Assembly: GCA_023014485.1 (NCBI GenBank) | Contig: JAJOZX010000196.1 | Coordinates: forward strand, 62,001-126,000 | Source: Bathynomus jamesi | Lineage: Eukaryota; Arthropoda; Malacostraca; Isopoda; Cirolanidae | Direction of reading: 5' to 3' | Length of the DNA: 64,000 nucleotides | In this document: positions 21,737 to 32,620 of the stretch, piece by piece | Layout: each line of letters opens with the position of its first letter | How positions within the stretch are numbered: position 1 is the stretch's first letter | Position numbers and translations under genes: made by a program | The notes under the pieces: generated by a model | Told to the model about the DNA's origin: nothing | Databases searched by the model: none | Seen by the model: the letters and a program-made list of their open reading frames with translations, nothing else

Positions 21737-24285
21737 AAAAAAAAGAAGACTATTAACGTCATTTACATATTCGTCTTTATTTGTCCTGATTTTCTTGTGA
21801 GATCTATGCCTTTTAGTCTCGAATGTACGCGCTGTTCCTTTTCTTTTATGTAATAATTCTGGAGTATCCCGCTTCAACATCCAGCAGTAATCAGCCATCA
21901 TGCTGATGTCCCACCTTCCCTGATATCTCTTCTCCACTTCTTTGATGTCTTGGTGAAACCGTTCTCGTTGTTCTTCGCTGAGTGCTCCGAAATTCTCAGG
22001 GAAGTAATCAAGTGTGAATGTAAAAAATGTAATTTTAAACTCGTATTACAACCCAGCTCTTTGAACTTATTTAGCATGTTGTTCACATTGTTTTGGTAAT
22101 TTGGATCCTTGTTGTTCCCCAAATATTTGCTGATAACATCCTTAAAAGCAATCCACGCTTCTTTGTCAAGATTGTTCATTGTTCTTTCAAAGTGTTTATC
22201 CAAAGTCAGTTTTCTAATCTGGGGACCAACGAAAATTCCTTCTTTCAATTTTGCTTCCGAAAGAGTTGGGAATCTACCACACAGATACTTAAAACAATCT
22301 CCATCTTCGTCTAAGGCCTTAACAAATTGCTTCATGAAGCCCAATTTTATGTGAAGCGGAGGTAAAAGGACTTTCTTCGTGTCAACCAAACTTTCGCGTT
22401 GAATGTTTTTAGAACCAGGTGTCAGGTTGACTGCGTGGCCATTCCTTTTTTATCAAGTGCTGAGTTCTTGCTCGGCTATCCCATTCACACAAAAAACATG
22501 GAAATTTCGTATAACCTGGTTGTTGACCTAACAACATACAAATCACTTTTAAGTCTCCACAAAGTAGCCAACCGTGTTCTTTGTATTTAACCTTAGCTAG
22601 AAGAAGCTCAAGATTTTCGTACGTTTCCTTCAAGTGAACCGAATGAGCCACAGGAACGGATGCATACAAGTTACAGTTGTGAAGGAGGACGCCTTTTAGA
22701 CTTCTTTTGGAGGAATCAATGAAAAGTCTCCACTCATTTGGGTCATAGATTGCAGCGCCTAGCTGAAGTATGGTGCTAGGACCGTTCGCTACTGGACAAT
22801 TCGCTACCGGACATTTCGCTACCGGACATTTCGCTACTGGACGTTTCGCTACTAGGACATTTCCCTACCGGACATTTCGCTACCGGCATCTAACTTCGCT
22901 GTCGTTAAAGAATTTTCTCCTATAAGAGAACATGCCCAGTCCTGCAATCTTGCCCTTTTGGATAAACATTTTAAAATTTTAGCCTCATCATCTGATGACA
23001 CTTCTCTTAGAATTTTTAGAATTTTAGAATCTCTTTTTATAAAAACCGACATTTAACATTGATCCCTCTGCCTCTCCCCTTTTTGGTTACTAACCTAACC
23101 TAACCTAACCTAAACGCAACTCAGAAGAGGAAAAAGTATAGGGACTGTGAGCAGAGGATCCATAATTTACTGAGAAGATACGATTCTGGAAATAAACTGG
23201 AATTCCTTCGCGCTATTGCGCATAATCTTAAATATTTTTAGATATTTTATTGTATCAAATGTTTTATGCATTCTTTCATTCTTTTTAAAAAATAAAATTC
23301 ATTTAATAATTCATGTAATCATGCGTAATAATTTATGTAATTCATGTAATCATTTAATAATCCTTGTATTCATTTAATAATTCTCGTAATTTTTTAATAA
23401 ATTTTATTACCTTTTTAATTTTACTTACTGGTAAATTTATATATGGTAGCGAAATGTCCGGTAGCGAAATGTCCTAGTAGCGAAACGTCCAGTAGCGAAA
23501 TGTCCGGTAGCGAAATATCCGGTAGCGAAATGTCCAGTAGCGAACTGTCCGGGCACCCTGAAGTATTAGTTCCGAAACATTGTTGCAATATACCAGTGAA
23601 TTTTCTTGAGAAAAATATTGGATGAATTCTTTTTCTTGATTTTTGTACCAGTAAAATGACGTCCCGGGAGAAAGCAAGTTCTTTGCACGAAGTCTGGATC
23701 CCAAAATCTCTAAAGAATCCTTCGGGAGACACAAATCTCTTACCAAATCATTAAGTTCACTTTGTGCAAACAACTGGGGTTCACCAGATGTTTCGGTTTG
23801 AAACCAATCAATATCATCGTTTCCGTCGTCATCAAACAACGAATCAGATGAAGTTATATCAAAGAGTATTTGGTTTAGTAGGTACAAGGTACAGGTATAC
23901 CAGGTCCATGAGCAACAGGTCTTATAGCAGACTGAAAGTTTGGATAAGAAATTTCCTTTTTATGTTTTGTATTATGGCCTTGCACGTTACATGAACAAAA
24001 ATAGCAGTCATTGTTATGATTTCTAGGCTCACGCCAGACCATTGGAATCCCAAAAGGTAAATAATTCATTTTACCTTTACTCCACAGTCTAAGTTGTTCA
24101 ACACAAACCTTGCAAACTTTATGTGGAGCCCATGATTTGTCTTGATGCCCAAGTTTCATTCCGAAGTACGCATAGTATGCTTTCTTGACGAAGTCTGTAA
24201 TATCTCGCCTTTGTTTTTTCACAGTAAATTTTCCACAAATATAACAGAAAATGTTTGGGCTATTTACACGCCCTCTAGGTACCAT
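21737..24285 (-). pseudogene. Uncharacterised arthropod-type repeated protein gene, disrupted
   Basis: Reading on the minus strand from ATG at 24285: N-terminal cysteine pairs (FCYICGKF, KVCVEQLRLW, DCYFCSCNVQG) that look like a zinc-binding region, FGIPMVWREP, RPVAHGPGIPVP; then SELNDLVRDL, PGTSFYWYKNQEKEF, LVYCNNVSEL; after the insertion NEWRLFIDSSKRSL, HGWLLCGDLKV, FPCFLCEWDSRAR; then LPPLHIKLGFMKQFVKALD, YQGRWDISMMADYCW. I know this protein family as a recurrent uncharacterised one in arthropods and cnidarians but cannot assign a function or a named transposon. The frame breaks at about 23880, 22430 and 22010, and a 786-bp element splits it at 22772-23557. No introns are evident, favouring a retrocopy or transposon-borne gene. 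Confidence 0.7.
22772..23557. mobile_element. Foldback-type element with iterated 15-bp terminal repeats and 9-bp TSD
   Basis: It starts with GGTGCTAGGAC and ends, inverted, with GGTGCCCGGAC. CTGAAGTAT is duplicated at 22763-22771 and 23558-23566; removing the element and one duplicate rejoins the host reading frame. Left array (about 22778-22883) has seven units of GGACATTTCGCTACC; right array (about 23445-23551) has seven inverted units. The interior carries TTAGG-type repeats (23092-23116) and no recognised transposase. Short tandem units making up inverted termini, with 9-bp TSD, recall Drosophila foldback elements. Confidence 0.85.
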
Positions 24286-24373
24286 AGCGACAAATAAACA
24301 AATTTCAAAAGGAAAATATAGTCACCGCGCACCTTTGAATAATAAAGAACTATAACCTCGCACGCACTAGACA

Positions 24374-24410
24374 GACTGACTCATTTAGTGCCTTGTCAAC
24401 CACTTATATA
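24374..24410 (-). promoter_or_regulatory. Putative core promoter: TATA box and arthropod initiator
   Basis: On the minus strand TATATAAG (24410-24403) is followed by TCAGTC (24379-24374), the arthropod initiator consensus. The A of TCAGT lies 33 bases after the first T of the TATA box, the normal spacing, and 92 bases upstream of the ATG at 24285. AGTTC about 27 bases downstream of that A resembles a downstream promoter element. Spacing makes this better than chance, but it is not proof of activity. Confidence 0.5.
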
Positions 24411-24639
24411 CTAGCGGTGCGTTTCTCGAATGATCTAGAAGCGCTATGACGTCACTTCTGATCTGGAAGCATTTATAGGCAGTAGTTTTTAATCCAAATT
24501 TAATTGAGTCAATTTTAATGAAAATTACTTATGTATGTGATATGAAATATGACATTTTGTGAAAAATCTGTACGTGATGGATGGCGAAAAATGAATATTA
24601 TTTTCGGAATCAGCGTGCAAAAATTACTATATAAGTGAT

Positions 24640-24877
24640 GAAATATTTCGGACAACAAAACCATCGCAGGCCTGTGATATAATCAACGCCCGTAGCTACA
24701 AAAAAGGCGAAGACACTGAGATCACGGGTTCGACTCCCGATGGTGCTGGTAATAATGATTCGGGAGTTGATGCAATGAACCGCATTAGTCTGGCCTGAGG
24801 GCTGTGGCAATTTCTGGCCTTTCTCATTGATTATTTATTATTTACACGCTCATGAATATTATTAGCATCGTGTGATA

Positions 24878-24910
<33 letters not shown>
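24640..24910 (+). mobile_element. Probable tRNA-related SINE ending in (TC)n
   Basis: ACGGGTTCGACTCCCGATGG (24723-24742) is a close match to a Pol III B box within a T-arm. The region upstream (CCCGTAGCTACAAAAAAGGC) could be a decayed A box. Downstream body is followed by (TC)n at 24878-24909. No cloverleaf can be folded convincingly. Moderate to low certainty. Confidence 0.45.
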
Positions 24911-24912
<2 letters not shown>

Positions 24913-25224
24913 CTAGTTTCTTTCTTGGCGAGTCTAGAGCAAATAAACTACTACTACTACTACTTCATCATCCTCATCTTCATACTCTTTCTCCCTTTCC
25001 TGTTCAAAAACTTTCCAACTGTTGTTAATGACTTCGTGATTCTAACGTATAATATTTTTGTTATAACAAACATTTCGTGAAAATTCACCTTCGCTTTTCT
25101 GATTCCATCATTTTTTTCTTTTACAAATACGTAAAAATAATGGAATGTATTGTTTCGCTTTTAATATTTGTTCTTTATTTGGAGACGTTTAATTAGCTTT
25201 GTTTCTCGAAAATCACGAAAATTG

Positions 25225-25227
<3 letters not shown>

Positions 25228-25287
<60 letters not shown>

Positions 25288-25311
25288 TGTATATATATAT
25301 ATATATATATA
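25228..25311. repeat. (TA)n microsatellite
   Basis: Two (TA)n runs separated by CTGTA, total about 84 bp. Confidence 0.95.
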
Positions 25312-25508
25312 ATCGTGCAAAAAAAAAATTAGAAGCCATTTTGTTTTCTCATTGTAACAAATGCGCTTCGAACACTCGCAAACGTTTCGTACGTCAAATA
25401 TTATTCAGTTTTTTATACTTTTGTAAAATTGTGGTTTTACTATACGAGGTTTCGGGATATCATCATCGTTGTATATATTACTTTAATCAAATTCAGGACG
25501 CAGATTGT

Positions 25509-26692
25509 TAGTAGGGGAGAGTGGGGTAAAACGGGGTGGTAGGGTAAAACAGGATATCCGCCTTTTCTGCTCGGGTACTGCTTCTATCCAGTTGGGAATG
25601 CAGTTACTAATTGTTCAACCATGTGTTGTCGGTATGGAGGTCGAATCCATGCAATAGACACGCTTTTGGAGTTGGAGTTGGCGTCTTTCATTTAACACCA
25701 AGGAGCAGCCAGGAAGGCTATATCTTCCGGGAGACCTTCCAACCGAAGCTCCCAGACATTTTCATGTGCACAGTAGAAAAAATATAATTTTTGGAGAAGT
25801 GCTGTAATGTACAGGGTTTCATAAAAGATCTGAACTATTTCAATCTTTATTAATATGATAACCCAATAACATACAAAGAAATAAATTTGTCCATATGACT
25901 CCGCACAGCTAAACGTTTTACATACGTGTTTAATAAATCTCAACATGTGCGCCATTGTCGCCCATATCCAATCGATATTTAAATTCTCGTCATGTGCATT
26001 CAAGCATGCCATCATCCACCATCGCTATTGCATCCCTGATCCTGATTCGTAGTTCATGGATATTGACAACTATGGTCTTGTACAAAAAAAAAAACGTTAT
26101 TAGTTGCTCTATCGCTTACACATGCTTCAGGCTTTATATTTTATTTAGTTTGAAAAATATTAATTAATCAAATCGTTCAGATCTTTTATAAACGCCCTGT
26201 AGTTCTTTGTGAAATTGCAAGTAGCTTGCTGGCTTGATTAACTATGGGACCTGTTACTTTTATGTAGCCCTATTAAGGTTTTTTTTTGACACTGCAGCGT
26301 TATTCAACTTGAAATAAAATATATAAAGCATTTCTTTTCTCTATAAACACCTGTTTTAACTACAATTTTACCTATGGCCCTATTTTACCTTACACGTGGT
26401 GTAAAAGGAGTATGTCTCCCTCCTATGGGGAAAAACAGTTTCGCACACTACCATTTAACGCTTTAACACCGAACATTTTGGTAGGGTTAAGTCTAAATGC
26501 GTATATCTGAAACGGTACATATTCGACCCATTAGGCGGTAAAAGGTTAAAAATGAAAACAATCAACTGTAATAATTTAAAATGGACACGATAGAGCTTGT
26601 GTGAGCAGAAAAATCAGATTACTTGATGCAGAAACATAGGATTTACAAATAAACTAGCACTATCTACCCTGTTTTACCCAACTCTACCTACA
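25509..26692. mobile_element. GTAAAAC-ended Merlin-like repeat, copy B
   Basis: Left end GAGTGGGGTAAAACGGG, right end inverted GTAGAGTTGGGTAAAACAGG. Internal segments match copy A (5849-6000 inverted) and copy C (7667-7975 inverted). It is interrupted by the small mariner MITE at 25812-26199. No coding region is left, so this copy is a short nonautonomous derivative. Superfamily inferred only from copy A. Confidence 0.65.
25812..26199. mobile_element. Mariner-type MITE, 388 bp
   Basis: Inverted ends CAGGGTTTCATAAAAGATCT and, from the right, CAGGGCGTTTATAAAAGATC; TA flanks at 25810-25811 and 26200-26201. The empty site is visible in copy C (near 7810-7835), which lacks it. No coding capacity. 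Confidence 0.85.
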
Positions 26693-26873
26693 TTAAGTTT
26701 TAGATAGAAACTAGATGTTTCACTAACTTTACAAAGCATCACTCGATCCGTACATATCACCGAGCAAAACGTTTTGTGAAATTTGTGCCTTTTGCTTTAA
26801 AAAAAAGAACAGTTGATAAACTATTAACGCACAAAATATTTCATTAATTTCCGATGTTATCGTTCATCAAATT

Positions 26874-27075
26874 GGATCAAATGTAGAATTCGGACCCCAG
26901 CCTTCTTTAGTTAGCTTTATAAGGCTAACTAACGAAAATATCATGACCTAACCTAACCAATCGTCAAGGGCGTACAGTTAACCTAACGATTGGTTAGGTT
27001 AGGTCGTGATATTTTCGTTAGTTAGCCTTATAAAGCTAACTAAGAAGGCTGGGGTCCGAATTCTACATTTGATCC
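26874..27075. repeat. Perfect-looking palindrome, 90-bp arms
   Basis: Arms 26874-26964 and 26986-27075 are inverted copies with at most a few mismatches (one A/G difference at TTCTTTAG vs CTAAGAA), spacer 21 bp. Arm ends toward the centre carry CCTAACCTAACC. No TIR type is recognised. Confidence 0.85.
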
Positions 27076-27169
27076 ATGAAATTATTTCAGGAATTGTACC
27101 AAATTTGTTAAATTTGTAGGAACAGATTTTTGTGATTTAACATTAATTAAAATTAACGAATTAACTAAC

Positions 27170-27243
27170 TAATATATATATATATATATTATATATATAT
27201 ATATATATATAATATATATTATATAATATATATATATATATAT
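27170..27243. repeat. (TA)n microsatellite with AATATA interruptions
   Basis: TA-rich tract of about 74 bp; a further (CA)n lies at 27648-27693. Confidence 0.92.
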
Positions 27244-27660
27244 GGGTTTAAAATATTTCGGCTCTTATTTCACTTTTGCAAAATATTTTATATTATCCTG
27301 CCCAGAATTCCTAATTTGTTGCTTTTTCCAAATATACGCTGAATTTTATTTTACGAAAAATAAAAAATATAAATTAGCTAAATAATAAATAAATATATAT
27401 AAATATAAGCACGGAATTATAATATTTACTTACATTATTGTTGTTCTTTCTGTACAGTTGCGAAGGTCATGTGGTCTACGCCCTTATATGGTTATGTATG
27501 ATATGCGTGTGTATATGTGGAAAGCTCATTGGTGAGTTTTGGATGCTGACTTGTGGAAGATTTAAAAGACATGATTGGGTGAAAATAACACAATTTTTCG
27601 CTGTATTTTTGGGTGAGTAAGGGCAATTGCATTATCCTGTTCTTACAAACACACACACAC

Positions 27661-27693
<33 letters not shown>

Positions 27694-27697
<4 letters not shown>

Positions 27698-28262
27698 TGC
27701 GCGCCTGTATGTATACTTTACAAACTCCAACAAACTAATAAAAATTATTAACGGATAAGCTGCCACCATAAAGTGTAGTGATTATTAATTTGTTGTTCTA
27801 TTGGCCAATAAATTAAAGTGAACACATTTTATTATCTGCCAGAATTCCCGACAAACATTTCACTGACACAACCTCAACAATGATTAACAAAAAGTTAAAT
27901 GAATGATAAATGCTTATTAGAATAATGGTAATTTATTTGAAGATTCAAGTATTATGGTAAAAGGGAATGCTTTTACGTTAAATGGCAAAGAGAGAGTCTG
28001 ACAACGCGACTATAATTGAAGTGATAAGCGAAACTTACACAATTTTGCCACACCCCAAAAACCTGTGATCATCATGGAACCAAATCTAGAATTCAACTCT
28101 GGGTATGAAAATCATTCTAGTACCCTTTAAGAGGGGTTTGCCCTAACTTCTCCCACAAGGGACAGACCTTCTTCCCACTCCTCAACAGAGTTTCCACCCA
28201 CCCCTAAAAAATAAAAATAATATATACACCTTTGGTTAACCAAAGGTATATATTATTTGGTT
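27694..28262. other. No feature seen
   Basis: AT-rich unique-looking DNA. A short inverted pair, TACACCTTTGGTTAACC / GGTTAACCAAAGGT (28225-28250), is the only structure noted; (TA)n follows at 28267-28299. Confidence 0.4.
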
Positions 28263-28263
28263 A

Positions 28264-28301
<38 letters not shown>

Positions 28302-28438
28302 GTTACACACACATAAACAATTACAAAAATTATATATTATAAAATTTAACTAGAATTACTTCCCGCCAAAATACAAAAAAAAAAAAGGATATTATTTCAG
28401 AATTTCTCTCAGTGAACCTGCATATTACAATTATTATA

Positions 28439-28912
28439 CAGGGTGATCCGTTTGGGTATGGATAAAATAAAAACGCTGTGAGAATCTACCGAGAAGTGAT
28501 ACAGCTCTCATCTGTTGCACGTGTTGTCATAAAATGTGGGAGTTTGTAATAGGCTATGCCATCCGCTGCCAGACGTACGAGCGCCATCTGCTGTCAGTAT
28601 TTTGAGACATATGCCACTTTCGAAGATGGCGATGAATGCACAACAACGTGCGAAGTTTGAGAGTGTGACAGCGGTACAACGTGAGTTCCGCCGTCTATAT
28701 GGTGTTCGAAAATCTCTTAAATACGACTCCATAGTGCAGTGGTACCGCACATTTGCTGTCACACTCTCAAACTTCGCACGTTGTTGTGCATTCGCCACCA
28801 TCTTCGAAACTGGCATATGTCTCATAAGTCTGACAACAGATGAGCGCTGTATCACTTCTCGGTAGATTCTCACAGCGTTTCTATTTTATCTATACCCAAA
28901 CGGATCACCCTG
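28439..28912. mobile_element. Mariner foldback derivative, 474 bp
   Basis: Ends CAGGGTGATCCGTTTGGGTA and its complement, TA flanks (28437-28438, 28913-28914). Arms of at least 70 bp at the ends match; the sequence AATGCACAACAACGTGCGAA (about 28634) recurs inverted (about 28773-28792), so the element is largely its own 5' end followed by an inverted copy of it. Confidence 0.88.
28630..28760 (+). pseudogene. Mariner transposase N-terminus (helix-turn-helix)
   Basis: Reading MNAQQRAKFESVTAVQREFR then RLYGVRKSLKYDSIVQWYRTF: a helix-turn-helix of the type found at the start of DD41D-like mariner transposases ('V-REFRR-YG-R-AP---TI--WY--F'). It stops where the inverted copy begins. The inverted arm carries an out-of-frame copy of the first 20 residues or so. 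The domain would bind the terminal inverted repeats; the catalytic domain is missing. Homology by motif only. Confidence 0.65.
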
Positions 28913-28913
28913 T

Positions 28914-28981
<68 letters not shown>

Positions 28982-28992
28982 TTATATATATA
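28914..28992. repeat. (CA)n-(TA)n compound microsatellite
   Basis: Lies exactly between two TA-targeting elements (28439-28912 and 28993-29618). Confidence 0.93.
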
Positions 28993-29618
28993 CTCCTCCC
29001 CCGATTTACGAACGCTCGCTGTACGAATTTTCGAAGGTCCGAACAAAAAAATTTTGTCCGAAGGCTTGATTTACGAACGAAAAATTCGAAGTTACGAACA
29101 AAATTGTTCGTTAAATTTGGAATTTTTTCGTAGCATCAGTAGATGTCTGAAGGAGACTGCAATATTTTTGGTAGTAGTAAATATTACTAAAAAATAAAAT
29201 TAAACCATATAAAATGTTTTAAATGTATTTAAATGTATTTAAGACCTTCATTACTGAACAATATTCACTACAGTAAAGACAAATATTTTGTCTTTACTGT
29301 TGTGAATGGTCTCTGTTATTAATGGTTGGAAACAACATTAATCATTACAATTTTACTTAACTGCATTCATTATTCATATTTCATATACTGTATATTTATT
29401 ATTGTAGAGATCTAAAAACATTGTTTACAGCAAACACTGTGGGCAAAAACATGTTTTTGTAGCATTTTAAGACGTTCTGGGAAGTGATTTTTGTTCGTAG
29501 GAACTTACCTCAACTTTTATAATGGGAGTCAATGGGAAAATAGGGTTCGGTTTACGAATTATCGATTTACGAATGGGTTTTCAGGAACGTAACTCGTTCG
29601 TAAATCGGGGGAGGACTG
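28993..29618. mobile_element. pogo-like MITE, 626 bp
   Basis: Left CTCCTCCCCCGATTTACGAA, right (inverted) CAGTCCTCCCCCGATTTACG; the left end lacks the initial CAGT-type bases. GATTTACGAACG is repeated internally in both orientations (29004, 29071, 29566). TA flanks present (28991-28992, 29619-29620). TIR composition suggests pogo/Tigger relatives. No coding trace. Confidence 0.7.
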
Positions 29619-29749
29619 TATATATATATAAGTTATATCTATAATAATAATGAGATAATAATAAATAAAAAGGTAACGCACACAAATTTCTCCAACCGTA
29701 ACCTAATCTATATGTAATTAAAGTTAGCAATCAGAGGTCCGAAAACGCA

Positions 29750-32340
29750 TCCCAGAGAGTTAGAAGGAATATTTGAAGGTTTAAATATAAATTCAAAGAA
29801 AGTAAATTGGGAAAGTGTAAATAAAGATTTAAAGAACGTAAATTCGAAATTGCTACTTCATGAGAAGACTCCAGAAGAAATACTATGTATAATAGAAACT
29901 GAAGCTAAACCTATATTACTGAAACATGTTTCAGAGAGACGAAAAAGAAAACGTAGTAAGCTCGTGAGAAAAATCAGGACACTATTTAGAAAACGGAAAC
30001 AAACCGTGAAACATCTCCACAGATGCAGAACTAATGCAAGGCGACTCAAACTAGAAAGGAAACGATGCGAAATAGAAATGGACCTAAAACAAACGTTCAT
30101 ACATAAGTAATTGTAATTGTAGTAGTCTTTCGGAGACACTAGCACCGGACCTCCAAGACAAACGAGAAGGAAAACAATGTAGCAGAAAACAAAAATTAAC
30201 CCAAAATACTTCTACGTGTTTGCGAAAAGGAAAATGCAGTGTAAAGAGAGTATTGGTCCATTGATAGATGGGGAGATCGAATACACAAATGACCCAGAAA
30301 AAAATTAGCGAAGTACTTAATGATAATTTAATTCTGTGTTTAGCAACCCAAAGTCCGAGAAGAAAGTAGAAAACCCAGATGAATTTTTCGACATTGATAC
30401 AAATCAGCCAAGAACAAATTCCGGCACAAACTTAATAATGACTTAGAGTTCACGGAAGGAGATGTAATTAAGGCTCTATTACAGATGCGAGACAATTCGG
30501 CACCAGGGCCAGACACATGGAGTGCCACGTTTCTGAAGAAATGTAGAGAGAATACTGCCAAGCCGCGATACTTACTATGGAGGAAATCACTCGACACAGG
30601 ACAAATTCTACTTCCATTAAAGAACGCGAACACTGCCTTCTTATTTAAAGGTGGTGACAGAGCAATGCCCAAGAATTATCGGCCAGTAGCTCTCACCTCG
30701 CACCTTATAAAGTACTTTGAACGTATAATTAGAGGCAAAACTACTTACTACCTATAAAAAGAGAACTTATACAACCCAAATCAACATGGCTTCAGGGATG
30801 GAAGATCATGCCTATCACAGCTGTTAGACCACCAGGAGAAAATATTGGAAACACTGTGTCGAGGACAAAACATAGATGTAATATACACTGACTTTGCTAG
30901 AGCCTTTGCTAAATGTGACCATAAAATTATGGCACACAAACTTAAGAATACAGGAATTACTGCGAAGCTAGAAAGATTGATATTTAATCTTCTGACTTAA
31001 AGAACACAAAGAGTGGTAGTAGATGGAGTTAAATCGGAAGTCTCAGAAGTCGTGAGCTTTGTCCCACAAGGGACAGTATTAGTTCCCTTACTGTTCATAA
31101 TAATGATTGCAGATATTGATGCAGATATTAATGACAGTATTGTACCATGTTTCGCACGTGACACAAAGATATGCAAGGAAATACTGAACGAAGGTGACAT
31201 AGAAAAATTACAAAACAACATTGAAACTTTATTCAAGTGGGCAGAAGACAACAATATGAAGTTTAACGAAGAAAAATTCCAACTTCTAAGACATGGTAAT
31301 AACAAGGTGCTACAGAATAAAGGGTACAAAACTCTGCAAGCCAGACAGCTAACACCAAATCCACAAGTCAGGGATATCGGAATAATAATGTTGTCGGATG
31401 CAGAATTCAGACCGCACTACAACATCAAAATTACAACGGCTAGAAAAATAATGGAAATCATCTGGAGGAGCTTCCGCAGCAAAAAAAGCAAACATCATGC
31501 TCAAATTATGGAAGAGTCTAGTTCTACCCATAACTGAGTATTGCGCAGTACTCACAAGCCCATACAGAAAACGAGACATTGCGAACATTGAAGCTATACA
31601 AAGGACTTTTACGTCTAAGATAGAGGAAACGAAAGGTGAAGACTACTGGTCTTGACTACAATCCCTGAAACTCTACTCTCTCGAAAGAAGACGCGAGCGG
31701 TACACAATAATATACATGGAAAATACGCAAGGGTTTTGTCTCTAACCTTAGAAATGAAATAAAAACAAACTCGAATGAGAGAAGAGGCAGATTTTGTACT
31801 GTCCCAGCTGCGATGGGACACGGGGCCATGAAAACGAGGGTGGAAAATACCCTCAGAATACGAGGCCCAAAGCTTTATAACCTTTTGACGACCAGTATAA
31901 GTTTCTTTGAACTTAAAAGTGTAAGTTTTATTGTTATTCACAATTAGATATGTTGTAACTATAGTCACTTAAATTACCCATTTTTGGGTTAGTTTTCCGA
32001 CAACTAAACGATACCAATATAAACATGCAGATGTATTTGTAGAAACGTTGCATCATTGTACAATTTATATTATTATTTCTATTGGGACAAATATGTCCCT
32101 TGGTCCTCAAAGGGTTAAAGCACTGCCAAAAGAAGCGAGGAACCTCCAGCACACCGACCTGAATAACTTCAAGAACCAGCTGGACATATTCCTGTGGAAA
32201 GTCCCTGACCAGCCATGCGTGGCTGGCTACGAGAGCAGGAGGAGCTCGGAAAGCAATTCCTCCCTTCACCAAATCCCGCAAATGAGGCTGGATGCTGCAG
32301 ATGGGTCAACCGCAGGTCGATCCTGAACCGTCGCTTAAAC
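29750..32340 (+). mobile_element. CR1/Jockey-like LINE, frameshifted
   Basis: Plus-strand element with a pre-RT region from about 29760, RT from 30485 to about 31300 and a C-terminal tail ending at TGA near 32325. The 5' part (5' UTR, endonuclease) is absent; the copy therefore starts downstream of the endonuclease. Multiple single-base changes split it into several frames. Confidence 0.85.
29760..32325 (+). pseudogene. LINE ORF2 reverse transcriptase relic (broken catalytic motif)
   Basis: Plus-strand motifs: EKTPEEILCIIE (29867-29902) and basic RRKRKRSKL; MRDNSAPGPD (30485), FKGGDRAMPKNYRPVALTS (30645-30700), NPNQHGFRDGRSCLSQL (30775-30820), IYTDFARAFAKCDHK (about 30880), VPQGTVLVPLLF (about 31060), VPCFARDTKI, then WAEDNNMKFNEEKFQLLRHG and the C-terminal VKALPKEARNL...VPDQP. 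The catalytic FADD has become FARD, so this copy cannot polymerise. Frame breaks lie at about 30330, 30760 and 31000. The end matches the fragment at 8045-8300. CR1-like assignment by motif. Confidence 0.85.
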
Positions 32341-32367
32341 CCTCATAAAGCATTGTAAAGTAAGTAT

Positions 32368-32519
32368 GATGCAAACCGCAAGGAAAAAGAAAAATTATTC
32401 CAAGGCCTTTCGTGAATTCAGCAATACACCTCGTCATTCCCTGATGAGGTGTACTGCTGAATACACGAAGGAACTTGGAATAATTTTTTCTCTTTAGTTT
32501 TTCCTTGTGAGTTTGCATC
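32368..32519. repeat. Foldback with hammerhead-like core
   Basis: Inverted arms from GATGCAAACCGCAAGGAAAA (32368) to the matching end near 32519. The right arm has CTGATGAG, then a GTGTA...TACAC stem, then GAAGG; the left arm, read on its own strand, retains GAAAGG after the corresponding stem. CUGAUGA-stem-GAAA is the hammerhead core order. It sits just after the LINE end and may be independent. Confidence 0.7.
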
Positions 32520-32556
32520 ATTCATTCATTTCACGTGTTCAAGTGTGAAATACATC

Positions 32557-32559
<3 letters not shown>

Positions 32560-32612
<53 letters not shown>
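32560..32612. repeat. (TA)n-(CA)n microsatellite
   Basis: TA then CA dinucleotides directly before the Tc1 derivative. Confidence 0.95.
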
Positions 32613-32618
<6 letters not shown>

Positions 32619-32620
<2 letters not shown>

